Part shown: positions 9,301-18,400 of the stretch, in pieces | How the letters are laid out: each line of letters opens with the position of its first letter | Numbering within the stretch: the stretch's first letter is position 1 | NCBI GenBank assembly: GCA_007693765.1 | Contig: RECZ01000155.1 | Location: 1 to 64,000 of the forward strand | Direction of reading: 5' to 3' | Length of the DNA: 64,000 nucleotides | Source of the DNA: Phycisphaerales bacterium | GTDB taxonomy: Bacteria > Planctomycetota > Phycisphaerae > Phycisphaerales > UBA1924 | Notes under the pieces: generated by a model | The model's database searches: none | Told to the model about the DNA's origin: nothing | The model's input: the letters and a program-made list of their open reading frames with translations, nothing else | Translations under genes and position numbers: made by a program

Positions 9301-11023
9301 TCGTGGCAATGTGAGCACCGGCGCGCTCTTCCCGGACATCGTTTCGGTCACACCGCTTTTATCGAATTCCACACGGGTGGCTACGACAAGCCTGAGCGCG
9401 TTGGGCGACTCGTTCGCCATCACGTATGGCGGGACCTTCGACGGCGTCACGACCAGCGCCGGCTCCGAGGGCGATTCGAGCGCCGGCAACGTGTTCCAGT
9501 TCTACACATCCGGCAACGTGATCGAGGGCGGCGCAGCTGAGCTTCTGTTCGATGACATGAACGGGGGCGTGAACTTGCAAGTGTTCTCGACGCTCCAAGC
9601 CTCTGCGTTCGGGGGCGACGCTCTTCGCGGCCTCATCGATCCCACTCGGGCCGTCTTTGTCGGCGGCAACTTCACGCAGGCCGGCGTCGTCGACAAGGCG
9701 CCCATTGACCCGGAGAGAGGCGTCGTCGTTCCGGAGGTCGAAACGAACGCCATCGCGTTGTGGACCGGGTCGGAGTGGTTTGCGCTGGGCGGCGCGGGCG
9801 GCCTGCAGATCGACGCCGGCCCGCTCAACCCCCGCGCCTCCGTCATGACCGCCTTCGACGCGGTCGGGCTCGGTCGGCCGCAGCTCATCGTCGCCGGCAC
9901 CTTCGACGGCGTGGAGGTTGTTGGCCCGGCGCGGGGTGGCGGCCCATCCACCGAGATCATTGCGATGAACAACATCGGCGCCTACGACCCGCTCACGGAC
10001 CAGTGGTTCGGGATCGGTGAGGGCGTGGGCTCTCCCAGCGTCAGCAACGGCGCATTGACGATTGTCACCGCGCTCGCCGTGTACGAGGACGAGCTCTACG
10101 CCTTCGGTCGCTTTACGCAGGCGCCCGAGCCGGAGGGAGACAACTTCGAGTTCCGCGGCGCCGCCAAGTGGAACGGCACGGAATGGGTTGACATCAGCGA
10201 AGGGCTCTTCGATGTGGTCAGCGCGACCGCCGTCACCGCAGTGGTGTTTGATGACGGGCGCGGCCCCGCGCTGTTCATCGGCTCCGAGGGCGTCGAGATC
10301 GGCGGAGAGGGCTCGGGCGAGTTCACGTCCGGCCTCGCCCGCTGGGACGGCTCCGAGTGGACCGATCCGGTGGACGAGCCGCTCACGTTCGTTTTTGTCG
10401 ACTCGGAACTCGGCAGCGGCGGCGTCTCGGTTTTCCCGGGCTTCGTCAACGTGCTGCTGCCGATGCAGGACCCCGACACCGGAGAGGACGTGCTGATCGT
10501 CGGCGGTTCCTTCACCAACGCCGGCGATGAGCCCGCGCTGGGCATCGCCACGCTTCGCCCGTGCGAAGACCTGCCCCCGAGCGGCGCACCCGTCATCGTG
10601 GACCTGCTCGTCGACCCCGAGGGCGGCGAGGTAACGTACCCCAACAGCGTGATGTTCTTCGTCGCGGCGACGTCGCCCAACTGCGACGGGCCGCTGACCT
10701 ACCAGTGGCGACGCAACGGCGTCGACCTCATCGACGACGGACGCATCATGGGCGCGCAGACGCCGACGCTGATCATCAACCCCGCACTGTTCGATGACCT
10801 CGGCGACTATTCCGTCCGCGTGGATAACGACTGCGACGGGGTCGTCTCCGACGACATCCCGCTCACGGTCATCTGCACGGGCGACTACAACGGCGACGGG
10901 ATTGTCGACTTCGCCGACCTGAGCGTCGTGCTCTCGGACTTCGGCGGCGACTTCGACTTCAGCGACCTCTCCGTCGTGCTCGCCAACTTCGGGGTTGATT
11001 GCAACGTGCTCCCCAATAACTGA
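6380..11023 (+). CDS. Giant secreted repeat (beta-propeller-like) protein with Ig-like and dockerin-like C-terminus
   Basis: About 1547 residues. The signal peptide is at residues 1-38 (core SIALASMALLALPVSAGE). The body is built from many repeats of the type (I/V)ARWDG-x-x-W-x-x-LG-x-G ... V-x-AL-x-x-FDG-x-LYVGG-x-F-x-x-(A/V)GG, about 40-60 residues each, which look like Kelch/propeller blades. Near the C-terminus an Ig-like stretch (YQWRRNGVDLIDDGRI ... LGDYSVRVDNDC) precedes a dockerin-like segment (GDYNGDGIVDFADL, then a second DFSDLSVVLANFG) ending in VDCNVLPNN. The ATG at 6380 sits nine bases after GGAGG; an in-frame ATG at 6371 directly abuts that site and is less likely. Similar architectures are common in Phycisphaerae exported proteins (known from the family). 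Function is unknown; a surface or matrix role is inferred. Confidence 0.85.
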   Translation: MKSHHLGSFSARSLRGRARSLFSIALASMALLALPVSAGEKEPCDGPFWENTPGVPGMDAQVHAFAEFNGELYAAGQFLMASGETVNRIARWNGVSWTPLPGAEVGANNEIHALEVFDGALHVGGRFTSIGGVSALRVARFDGASWSQVGAGFNDDVYALHVHNGELYAGGRFSNSGGAGMNNVARFDGTAWTALGAGTSSRVEALASFQGDLYVGGLFNSAGGVFVSRVARWDGTEWFALDGGVGGTVFALIPFDGDLYVGGNFNNVGGDNTIRFLAAWDGTAWMPSVAPGLNSRVEALATFDDGMGDALFIGGNFTEVAGINARRIARLDKKNGWSSLGLGLPNANSRVNTLLTFFDPLLDDVALFVGGNFNNTGGLTANNVSRWSLCVEPDICIPGWDTASGNPGTSLFDPGSAISGWVFDLYEWAPEDVRGVSEPSLFAGGFFRSAGTTSDLFSLARYDGSVWHALPNEDGGLGIGGVGDNMQLGPFFVHGFEAFPFTEMDTAERGAAGPSAQEVLYVAGRFPRVSEGAGLTQSLAFWDGEVLRDSRWLFGISKFELGAVLALERAEGALRGTPRLYAGGLFDVVFDRGFPGSGPPPMGISGALATNVAVYDGFSWSQVGPDASTPGGLSTLFNPVTSLAVVTDDGLENVFITLLFADAEVTDGFAPEGGPESCVWRFDGESWAPLGDLPGLGFEVRVVDLGDGPTLVAAGAMLAMQSGDRGDDPEVIGFVAEWDGAQWVALGDAEFRNENMIGAPAIGVVTSVRVFDDGTGPALYATGFFDTVGGDLAANNIARWDGESWSALEEGITLDVEAKLMASSLRTLGSFASGRDDQPEGAIWPVLSDYLNVVGGRTMEPSRIGNAEGESLYVGGLFDKAGGMTAKGMAAWSGCDEVGVPPCEGLVWDASLGQPGVTSLDDDAFPGDVLTLLDLTPIADTPRGGVSASYAPGEFLIGGVNIAAVDGVAVTGLARGNVSTGALFPDIVSVTPLLSNSTRVATTSLSALGDSFAITYGGTFDGVTTSAGSEGDSSAGNVFQFYTSGNVIEGGAAELLFDDMNGGVNLQVFSTLQASAFGGDALRGLIDPTRAVFVGGNFTQAGVVDKAPIDPERGVVVPEVETNAIALWTGSEWFALGGAGGLQIDAGPLNPRASVMTAFDAVGLGRPQLIVAGTFDGVEVVGPARGGGPSTEIIAMNNIGAYDPLTDQWFGIGEGVGSPSVSNGALTIVTALAVYEDELYAFGRFTQAPEPEGDNFEFRGAAKWNGTEWVDISEGLFDVVSATAVTAVVFDDGRGPALFIGSEGVEIGGEGSGEFTSGLARWDGSEWTDPVDEPLTFVFVDSELGSGGVSVFPGFVNVLLPMQDPDTGEDVLIVGGSFTNAGDEPALGIATLRPCEDLPPSGAPVIVDLLVDPEGGEVTYPNSVMFFVAATSPNCDGPLTYQWRRNGVDLIDDGRIMGAQTPTLIINPALFDDLGDYSVRVDNDCDGVVSDDIPLTVICTGDYNGDGIVDFADLSVVLSDFGGDFDFSDLSVVLANFGVDCNVLPNN

Positions 11024-11064
11024 CCGCCCGGGCCCCTGCGGCCTGCAAACTCGTTGCTGATCCA

Positions 11065-11101
11065 GAGGCGGGAGCCGCGACGCTCCCGCCTCTTTTCTTT
11101 T
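11065..11101 (+). terminator. Rho-independent terminator after the giant secreted protein
   Basis: A perfect 10-bp stem (GAGGCGGGAG / CTCCCGCCTC) with an 8-base loop, then TTTTCTTTT. It lies between this gene and the convergent glutamate dehydrogenase gene. Confidence 0.85.
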
Positions 11102-11108
11102 CCACCCT

Positions 11109-12488
11109 TCAGACGATGCCCTGCGCCAGCATGGCCGCGGCGACGAGCTTGAAGCCGGCGAGGTTGGCGCCGCGGACGTAGTCGACGTGCTTCTCTCGCC
11201 CGCGACCATCGCGCACGCACTGGTCGTGGATGTGGCGCATGATCTCTTCGAGCCGGCGCTCGACGGTGTCGCGGTCCCAGAGGGTGTGGGAAGCGTTCTG
11301 GGCGCGTTCGAGGCCGCTCACGGCGACGCCCCCGGCGTTGGCGGCCTTGGCGGGCCCGACGAGCACCCGCCCGGCGCGGAAGGCCTCGATCGCGTCGTGC
11401 TCGCAGGGCATGTTCGCGCCCTCGACCACGGCGCGGACGCCGGCTTTGATCATGCGCTTGGCGTGCGCGCCGGACAGTTCGTTCTGCGTGGCGCAGGGGA
11501 GGGCGACGTCGCACTCCACGGCGGCGCTCCACGGGCTCTCGCCGCGTGTGAACGTCGCCTTGCGGTGCTTTTTGGCGTGTTCTTCGATGCGGCCGCGCCG
11601 ACGCTGCTTGAGGTCCTTGACCCGCTCGATCTTGTCGCGGTCGAAGCCGTCGGGGTCGTGCACGAAGCCGTCTGAGTCGCTCATGGTCACGACCGTGGCG
11701 CCGAGCTCTGTGGCTTTCTCGGCGGCGAAGAGGGCGACGTTGCCAGAACCGCTGATGGCGATGCGCTTGCCGCGCAGGCCGTCGCCGGATTCCGTGAGCA
11801 TCATCTCGGCGAAGAGCACGCAGCCGTAGCCGGTGGCCTCGGCGCGGAGCGGCGACCCGGAATACGCCTCGCCCTTGCCCGTGATGGCGCCGGTGAAGCG
11901 GTTCTCGATGCGCCGGAGCATGCCGAAGAGGTAGCCGATCTCGCGATCGCCCACGCCGATGTCGCCCGCGGGGACGTCGGTGTCCTCGCCGATGTGCCGC
12001 CGGAGTTCGATCATGAACGACTGGCAGAAGCGCATGACTTCGCGGTCGCTGCGGCCCTTGGGGTCGAAGTCCGCCCCGCCCTTGGCGCCGCCCATGGGAA
12101 GGCCGGTGAGGGCGTTCTTGAGCGTCTGCTCGAAGCCGAGGAACTTGAGAACGGACTGGTTCACCGTCGGATGGAACCGCAGCCCCCCTTTGTATGCGCC
12201 GAGTGCGCCGTTGAACTGCACCCGCCAGCCGCGGTTCGTGCGGACCTCGCCGTCGTCGGTCTCCCACGGCACGCGGAAGATCACGATGCGCTCCGGCTCG
12301 GTCATGCGTTCGAGGATGCGCGCGCTGCGCAGTTCTTCGTTCGCGAGGATGTGGGGCGCCACCGAGGCCGCGACGTCGCGCACGGCCTGATGGAACTCCG
12401 GCTCACCGGGGTTGCGCTGCACGAGGCGCTGCATGAACGCCTCGACGGCTCGGGCGGCGTCTCTTCGCGTATACGACTGCTTGGCCAT
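11109..12488 (-). CDS. gdhA: NADP-type glutamate dehydrogenase
   Basis: A 459-residue enzyme that interconverts glutamate and 2-oxoglutarate plus ammonium. Length and sequence match the hexameric small GDH class. The substrate-binding region contains KGGLRFHP and then LPMGGAKGGADFDPKG with the catalytic Lys. The dinucleotide domain follows (TGYGCVLFAEMML, ISGSGNVALFAAEKATELG). The C-terminal GANLAGFKLVAAAMLAQGIV matches the family end. The ATG at 12488 follows CGGAGCAGCG, an acceptable ribosome binding site. NADP preference is inferred from similarity to the assimilatory subfamily. The gene stands alone between a convergent terminator and the tRNA gene. Confidence 0.95.
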   Translation of the reverse strand: MAKQSYTRRDAARAVEAFMQRLVQRNPGEPEFHQAVRDVAASVAPHILANEELRSARILERMTEPERIVIFRVPWETDDGEVRTNRGWRVQFNGALGAYKGGLRFHPTVNQSVLKFLGFEQTLKNALTGLPMGGAKGGADFDPKGRSDREVMRFCQSFMIELRRHIGEDTDVPAGDIGVGDREIGYLFGMLRRIENRFTGAITGKGEAYSGSPLRAEATGYGCVLFAEMMLTESGDGLRGKRIAISGSGNVALFAAEKATELGATVVTMSDSDGFVHDPDGFDRDKIERVKDLKQRRRGRIEEHAKKHRKATFTRGESPWSAAVECDVALPCATQNELSGAHAKRMIKAGVRAVVEGANMPCEHDAIEAFRAGRVLVGPAKAANAGGVAVSGLERAQNASHTLWDRDTVERRLEEIMRHIHDQCVRDGRGREKHVDYVRGANLAGFKLVAAAMLAQGIV

Positions 12489-12595
12489 CGCTGCTCCGTG
12501 CGGGTGTACGGGCGGCGGCGGGCCGACCCAGCGCCGTCGCCGCGAGGCGGGCGCCGGCTGTGCGGCCGCGTGCGGGCACGGGCCGACGATGAAAG

Positions 12596-12669
12596 TGGCG
12601 ATGGGCGGACTCGAACCGCCGACCTAGGGTTTATGAATCCCTCGCTCTAACCAGCTGAGCTACATCGCC
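12596..12669 (-). tRNA. tRNA with anticodon CAT, probably elongator tRNA-Met
   Basis: A cloverleaf can be folded on the minus strand. The acceptor stem is GGCGATG/CATCGCC, the D arm contains GCTCAGCTGGTTAGAGC, the anticodon loop is TTCATAA, and the T arm contains GGTTCGAGTCC. There is one A-A mismatch at the base of the anticodon stem. The discriminator is A and no CCA is encoded. The G1-C72 pair rules out an initiator-type start. A lysidine-modified tRNA-Ile2 also has CAT and cannot be excluded by eye. Confidence 0.88.
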
Positions 12670-12689
12670 GTATGGGCTTCGAGATGGCC

Positions 12690-12695
12690 ACTGTA
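12690..12695 (-). promoter_or_regulatory. Putative -10 box of the CAT-anticodon tRNA gene
   Basis: On the minus strand TACAGT lies 20 bases before the tRNA 5' end. No clear -35 box is visible. The hexamer resembles the TACACT and TATACT boxes found before other genes here. Confidence 0.35.
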
Positions 12696-12796
12696 GGCCC
12701 GCGTCGGGGCTCGTCAACACATGCTTTCGGAGCGGCGCGGGGCGGCTCCGGGGGGGTATCGGGGGCGACAGGATACCGCGGATCGGGCGTGCCGGG

Positions 12797-13678
12797 TCAG
12801 GACGCCGAGGCGGGGGCGAGGACCCCCGAGAGGGCGAGGTGCATCCGCACGGCGTCGAGCAGCGTTCGCAGTTGCTCGGAGAGGGGCGCCGCGGGGTCGG
12901 CGGGATTGGGCGTGTTCCAGACGTGGTCGGCGCCCTCGATGACCACGGGGATCACGTTCTCGTGCCGCGAGACGAGTTGCACGGCGTCGTCGGCGGGGAC
13001 GACGTCGTCCTCCTGGCCGAGCACCGCGACCATGGGGCACCCGATGCGGGCGCGCATGGCCTGCACATCGTGGTCGTCGGGGTGGTCGATCTGCTGCTGC
13101 AGCCAGTCGCGCCCGACGCGCAGTTGTTGGCCGGTGCGCGACGAGGGGGAATCGATCCATCCGCGGTCGAGCAGGAGCGCGCGCTGGTCGTCGCTCATGG
13201 TGTCGGCGGCCTCGGGGGCGGAGACGGTGACGACCATGCTGGGCTTCACGGGCTCGTCATCGCGGAACGCGCGGCCGGCGCAGAGGATGCACGCGGTGCC
13301 GCCGCGGCTGTGCCCGATGAGGACGATCGGCAGCCCCGGCGGGGTGTGCGGGAGGCGCCCCTCGTACGCGGCGGTCATCACGGTGCGGATGTCGTCCGCC
13401 TGCGTGCGCCACGTGTCTCGTTCGAAGAGGTCCGGGCGCTCGAAGGTGGACGGGTCAGCGCCGACGCCGGCGTGGGAGAGGTTGAAGCGGTGGACGGCGA
13501 GGGGGGAATCGCCGGCGAGCTCGCGGGCCAGCAACGGGATGAATCCGTAGTCCTTGTAGCCCTTGAAGCCGTGGACGATCAGCGCCGCGGCCCGTGCCGG
13601 CGCCCGGGTGGGCGGGTGGGCGTCGCCGCGGATGGGCTCCCCCCCGCTGCCGTCGATGGTCCACGGCTCGACGATCAT
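12797..13678 (-). CDS. Alpha/beta hydrolase (serine hydrolase)
   Basis: A 293-residue cytosolic hydrolase. The first beta strand and oxyanion region read AALIVHGFKGYKDYGFIP. The nucleophile elbow is GHSRGG, with Ser near residue 123. Acid and histidine candidates are in VLGQEDDVVPADDA and EGADHVWNT. It resembles bacterial dienelactone-hydrolase/acyl-peptidase-type hydrolases, but the substrate cannot be told. Its ATG overlaps the stop codon of the dehydrogenase gene by four bases (13675-13678), so the two are translationally coupled. A link to that step of metabolism is only suggested by position. Confidence 0.82.
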   Translation of the reverse strand: MIVEPWTIDGSGGEPIRGDAHPPTRAPARAAALIVHGFKGYKDYGFIPLLARELAGDSPLAVHRFNLSHAGVGADPSTFERPDLFERDTWRTQADDIRTVMTAAYEGRLPHTPPGLPIVLIGHSRGGTACILCAGRAFRDDEPVKPSMVVTVSAPEAADTMSDDQRALLLDRGWIDSPSSRTGQQLRVGRDWLQQQIDHPDDHDVQAMRARIGCPMVAVLGQEDDVVPADDAVQLVSRHENVIPVVIEGADHVWNTPNPADPAAPLSEQLRTLLDAVRMHLALSGVLAPASAS

Positions 13679-14700
13679 GCTTTGATCCGCTTGGCGATGA
13701 CCTCGGCGAAGTCCATGGTGCCGAGTTCGCCGCCGAGGTCGGCGGTCTTCTCGCCGGCGCGCATGGCGGCGTCGTACGCGTTCTTGATGCGGGCGGCGGC
13801 GCGGACGCAGGTCTCGTCGTTGCGGGTCTCGGCGAGGTGGTTGAGCATCATGACGCCGGACATGATCAGGGCCAGGGGATTGGCGACGCCCTTGCCGGCG
13901 ATGGTGGGCGCCGAGCCGTGGACGGCCTCGAAGACAGCGGCCTTCTCCCCGATGTTGGCGCCGGGGACGACGCCGAGCCCGCCGACGAGGCCGGCGCAGA
14001 GATCGCTGATGATGTCGCCGTAGAGGTTCTCACAGAGCACGACCTCGAAGTTGCCCGGGTCCTGCACCATCTTCATGCAGGCGGCGTCGATGATCATGTC
14101 GTCCACGGCGACGCCGGGGTACTCGCTGGCCACACGACGGGCGACGTCGAGCATCATGCCGTCGGTGAGCTTCATGATGTTGGCTTTGTGGAAGACGGTG
14201 ACGCGTGTACGCCCGCGCTTCTTGGCGTAGTCGAACGCCCATCGCGATATGCGCTCGCAGGCGCGGAGCGTTGCCACCTTCATGGAGACAATGACGCCCT
14301 CGGTGACGACGTTCTCGATGCCGCTGTAGAGGCCCTCGGTGTTCTCGCGCACGATCACGAGGTCGACGTCCTTGTAGCGCGTCTCGACGCCGGGCAGGGA
14401 TCGCACGGGGCGGACGGCGGCGTAGAGATCCAGCCGCTTGCGCAGCGCGACGTTGACCGAACTGAAGCCCTTGCCGACGGGCGTGGTGCAGGGGCCCTTG
14501 AGGGCGACGCCGTGCATGGCGATCGCGTCGATCGTCTGCTGGGGCAGGGTTTCGCCGGTCTGGTTGAGGGCGGACTCGCCGGCGAGTTGCACGTCGAATT
14601 GCACGGGCGCGCCGGCGGCTTCGAGCACGTGGCGCGTGGCGTCGGAGACTTCCGGCCCGATGCCGTCGCCGGGGATGAGCACGACTGTGTGAGTAGACAT
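13675..14700 (-). CDS. Isocitrate/isopropylmalate dehydrogenase family (NAD-type isocitrate dehydrogenase)
   Basis: A 341-residue beta-decarboxylating dehydrogenase. It opens with VVLIPGDGIGPEV, carries GPCTTPVGKGFSSVN and LRKRLDLYAAVRPV (substrate arginines), and has the ENTEGLYSG phosphorylation-loop motif. HKANIMKLTDG and LYGDIISDL hold the catalytic Lys and metal-binding Asp residues, and AVFEAVHGSAPTIAGKG is the cofactor loop. The ENTEGLYSG and TTPVGKGFSS segments favour isocitrate over isopropylmalate as substrate, giving 2-oxoglutarate in the TCA cycle (inference). A TACACT -10 box lies only nine bases before the ATG, implying a nearly leaderless message. Confidence 0.87.
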   Translation of the reverse strand: MSTHTVVLIPGDGIGPEVSDATRHVLEAAGAPVQFDVQLAGESALNQTGETLPQQTIDAIAMHGVALKGPCTTPVGKGFSSVNVALRKRLDLYAAVRPVRSLPGVETRYKDVDLVIVRENTEGLYSGIENVVTEGVIVSMKVATLRACERISRWAFDYAKKRGRTRVTVFHKANIMKLTDGMMLDVARRVASEYPGVAVDDMIIDAACMKMVQDPGNFEVVLCENLYGDIISDLCAGLVGGLGVVPGANIGEKAAVFEAVHGSAPTIAGKGVANPLALIMSGVMMLNHLAETRNDETCVRAAARIKNAYDAAMRAGEKTADLGGELGTMDFAEVIAKRIKA

Positions 14701-14709
14701 GGGACAGGG

Positions 14710-14715
14710 AGTGTA
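14710..14715 (-). promoter_or_regulatory. -10 box (TACACT) just upstream of the dehydrogenase start
   Basis: GCTACACT on the minus strand ends nine bases before the ATG at 14700. Transcription would begin at or within a few bases of the start codon. Other members of this pattern are described as a finding. Confidence 0.5.
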
Positions 14716-14746
14716 GCGGGCGAGCGCCGGGGCGCCCGCGTGTGCG

Positions 14747-15424
14747 TTATCGCCCCGCGCCCGTGGGCGGGGGCGGGATCACGAGTCGCATGCCGGGGCG
14801 CAGGTCCTCCGGGCGTCGGAGTTGATCGCGGTTGGCGTCGAGGATCACCTGCCAGAGCGAGGCGGAGTTGTAGTACGTGCGCGCGATGGCGCCGAGGGTG
14901 TCGCCGCGCTGCACGACGTACTCGATGGTGGCCCCCGCGGGTGAGATCCGGGGCTCGGGCGAGGGCTCGGCGCCCGGGCCCGGTTCGGCGGGGAGGCCCT
15001 GCACGTTGAGTGGGTCGACCGGGATGCGGAGCGTCATGCCGGGGCGGAGCTTGAGGGGGTCCACCTCGGGGTTGGCGCGGGAGATCACCGTCCAGAGGCG
15101 CGATTCGCCGTAGGCGCCCGCGGCGATGCGCTGCATGGTGTCGCCGGCGCGCACCACGTACGGGGTGGTCTGGGGGGCGAGGACGGCGATGCGGTCCCGG
15201 GGTTGCGCCGGGAGCGGCGGGGGCGGCTCGCGCAGGATGGCTTCGGGGGGCGGCCGGCGCTGTTGCTCCGGCTGCGGGGGCGCAGCGCGATCGATGAGGT
15301 TGGGGGGGGCGTCGGCGAAGGTGATCGCGGGGTCGGTGGCGCCGGGCCACGCCCAGAACACCACCACCCACACCACGAGCAGGGCGAGCATCGCCGAGAT
15401 CAGTCTGGTCGGGCCGTCGCGCAC
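14747..15424 (-). CDS. Membrane-anchored protein with two LysM domains
   Basis: A 225-residue protein beginning at a GTG (15424) preceded by GAGGGAG eight bases away. An N-terminal transmembrane segment (AMLALLVVWVVVFWAW) is followed by a Pro-rich linker. Two LysM domains follow: YVVRAGDTMQRIAAGAYGES...LRPGMTLRIPVD (about 90-145) and YVVQRGDTLGAIARTYYNSA...LRPGMRLVIPPPP (about 170-222). LysM domains bind peptidoglycan-type glycans, so the protein probably links the cytoplasmic membrane to the wall (inference). It lies 35 bases downstream of secDF on the same strand and is likely co-transcribed with it. Confidence 0.86.
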   Translation of the reverse strand: MRDGPTRLISAMLALLVVWVVVFWAWPGATDPAITFADAPPNLIDRAAPPQPEQQRRPPPEAILREPPPPLPAQPRDRIAVLAPQTTPYVVRAGDTMQRIAAGAYGESRLWTVISRANPEVDPLKLRPGMTLRIPVDPLNVQGLPAEPGPGAEPSPEPRISPAGATIEYVVQRGDTLGAIARTYYNSASLWQVILDANRDQLRRPEDLRPGMRLVIPPPPTGAGR

Positions 15425-15459
15425 AGCGTGTTCTCCCTCGGGCCGGGAGGGCGGAGGGT

Positions 15460-18400
15460 TTACGTCGAAACCAGGGTCTGCTCGTTCTCGTCGGCGACAG
15501 CGCCCCTTCGGATGGGTCGCACCGGTTCTGAGGCCCGCTTGGAGTAGACGAGTTGGGCGGCGATGCCGAAGGAGGAGTAGGTGCCGATGACCACGCCGAT
15601 CATGATCGCGAAGGCGAACCCGCGGATGCTCTGGCCGCCGAAGACGTAGAGGATCGTCACCGCGAGCAGCGTGGTGAAGCTGGTGATCACGGTGCGGCTG
15701 AGGGTCTGGTTGATGGAGAGGTTGATCACCTCGCGGGACGCGTGGACGAGCTTGCCGCGGTTCTCGCGGATGCGGTCCATCGTCACGATGGTGTCGTTGA
15801 GCGAGTAGCCGAGGATCGTCAGCACGGCGGCGACCATGGCGAGGTTGATCTTGAAGGGCTCGAGACCGACCGCGGCGGCGAAGCCGGGGACGTAGATGAA
15901 GAGCACCTCGCACAGCGCGACGGCGCCGAGCGCGACGATGGCGTCGTGCAGAATCGCGGCGGTCGCCGCGAGGCTGTAGCGCACCGAGCCGAACCGCACC
16001 CACAGGTAGATGAGGATGCCCAGGAGGCTGAGGATGACGGCGACGGTGGCGTCGGCGGCGAAGGTGGCGGCGATGGCCGGGCTGAACGACTGCACGCCGG
16101 CGAGGCTGGTGCCGCGTTCGAGCGCATCGCGCACGAGGCGCTCTTCCTGCGCCGCGAGTTCGCTGCGCCAGCGGCCCTCGTCGTCGAAGAAGTCGACGCC
16201 GGTGTCGCGGACGACGAGCGCGAAGGAGGTGACGCTCTCCGCCGTGCCCTCGACGATCACGATGCGGTGCGGGCGTGCGGCGGCGTCGGCGTGATCGGGC
16301 TGGGCGCGCAGTTCGCGCAGGCGCCGTTCGAGGTCGGCGAGGGTCGGCGCGGGCGCGACGCGCTCCGCCACGACGACGACGCCTCCGATGAACTCCTCGA
16401 CGTTGTCGCGGATCTCGGGAGCGCCGATCGAGTCGCCGAGCGCGCGCTGGAGAACCGGGTCGGCGCGGATCGCGTCGAACGCGAGCGGCGGGTGGGCGTC
16501 GAGCACGTCGGAGAACGCGTCGATCACGGCCTCGGACACGACGTTGACGTCGGTCACGACCGTCTTCACCTGGAACATCGCGGAGGTGATGTTGTCCGCC
16601 TCGGGGTTCAGGGCCAGCACCTGGGCGTTGATGAGCTGGGCGATGGGTGTGCCGGCGGGCGCCTGCATGGCGCGGTCGCGGACGCGCTGCTCCGCCTCGG
16701 GGCGCGTGAGCATGAGCTGGCGCCCGTCATCGTCGGCCTTGAGGCGGATGGTGACGGCGGTGCCGCCGCGGAACTCGTTGTCGAACATCTCGCGGCCCTG
16801 GAAGGCCATGAGGGAGAAGCTGGCGATGAGGAGCACGCCGGAGATGGTGAAGAAGATGGGGCGGTACCTGATCCACTCGATCTTGGGCTCGAGGATCCGG
16901 TCGATCACCGGAACCACGGTGGGCAGCATGACGATGCGCTTCCACTTGAAGCCTTCGAGCCCGATGGTGTAGATCAGGCGGGTGATCACCAGCGCCGAGA
17001 AGAGCGTGGTGACGACGCCGATGCCCAGCGTGACCGCGAAGCCGCGGATCTCGGTGGTGCCCGTCCAGTACAGCACTACGCACACGATGAGATTGGTGAC
17101 GTTGCCGTCGACGATGGCGCTGAGCGCCTTGGAGTAGCCGAGTCGCACCGCGGCCTTGATCTTGGCGCCGGCGCGGACCTCTTCGCGGATGCGCTCGTAG
17201 ATGAGCACGTTCGCGTCCACCGCGATGCCGAAGGTCAGGATGACGCCGGCGATGCCGGGCATGGTGAACGCGGCTTGGCCGATGGCCATCACCCCCAGCA
17301 GCAGCAGCGCGTTGCAGGCCAACGCCGTGATGGCGATGAACCCGGAGGTGAAGTAGTAGAACACCATGAAAATGGCGATGGCGATGAGCGCGTAGACGCC
17401 GGCGATCATGCCGCGTCTGAGGTTGTCGGCGCCCAGTTGCGGCGCGAGAACATCGATATGGATCGGCTCATCGCCCAGCTTGGCGCCGAGCGAGCCGGCG
17501 CGGAGCGTCCGGACGATGTAGGAGATGTCGTCCTGAGAGAAGCCGCCCGAGCCGCCGCTGATCTGGCCGCGATTGGAGATGCGAGAGAGCAGGCGCGGCG
17601 CGGTGTAGGCGCGATCGTCGAGGAGGATCGCCATGTTCCGTCCGACGTTGGCGCCGGTGAGCTCGCCGAGGAATCGGGCGCCGAGGGCGTCCATGGCGAA
17701 GCCGATCGCGGGCATGCCCCGCTCGTCAGCGCTGGCGAAGGCGTTGGCGACGGACCAGTTGCCCTCGGCGCTGGTGAGGCGCATGCCGGGGGAATCCCAC
17801 AACAGGATGAAGTACTGCCCGTCGCGCTCCTCGCCGATGTAGCCGCGGTTGGCGAAGAAAGCCGCGGCGTCGTTCCGGAGCCGACGCAGGTCATCGACGG
17901 TGTCGTACCACTGTTCGATGTCTTCGATCTCGAACCAGCGCATTCCCGGAGGCCGGGCCTGTCGCGGGCCACGCTCGCGGAACTCGTCGCGCACGGCCTG
18001 CAGGTCGGAGAGGTCGTCGGCCTCGACAGTGATGCGGAAGGAGAGCACGCCGGCGCCGCGGAGCAGGCGGATGAGGTCGGAAGGGTCGTCGAGGCCTCGC
18101 CGTTCGGAGGCGTAAGCCTCAAAGGCGGCGATGGCGTCGTCGAGGAGCGGGGCGGCGTCGGGGTGCTGCTCGCGGAGGCGGTTGATGGCCTGCGCTCGGG
18201 GGCTCGGCAGTGAGACGGCCTCGCGGGTGGCGCGATCGACGATCACGCGGGACTGGTCGGGGAGCTCCAGCGCGCGGCGCACCTCGTCGGCGCGGATGCT
18301 CGCCGCCAAGGCGGCGCCGCGGGCACGCTCGTAGCGGATCTCGGCCTCGGCCGCGGCGGCGACGAGGTCGTCGATGATGGCCTCGTCGACGTCACCCTGC

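Noticed and set aside
9359-11209. 616-residue minus-strand open frame opposite the giant secreted protein
   Set aside because: No fold-like sequence, and it crosses the terminator. The plus frame has signal peptide, repeats and known C-terminal domains.
15553-18213. 886-residue plus-strand open frame opposite secDF
   Set aside because: Low-complexity Gly/Asp/Ala/His translation typical of shadows in GC-rich DNA; SecDF motifs are unequivocal on the other strand.
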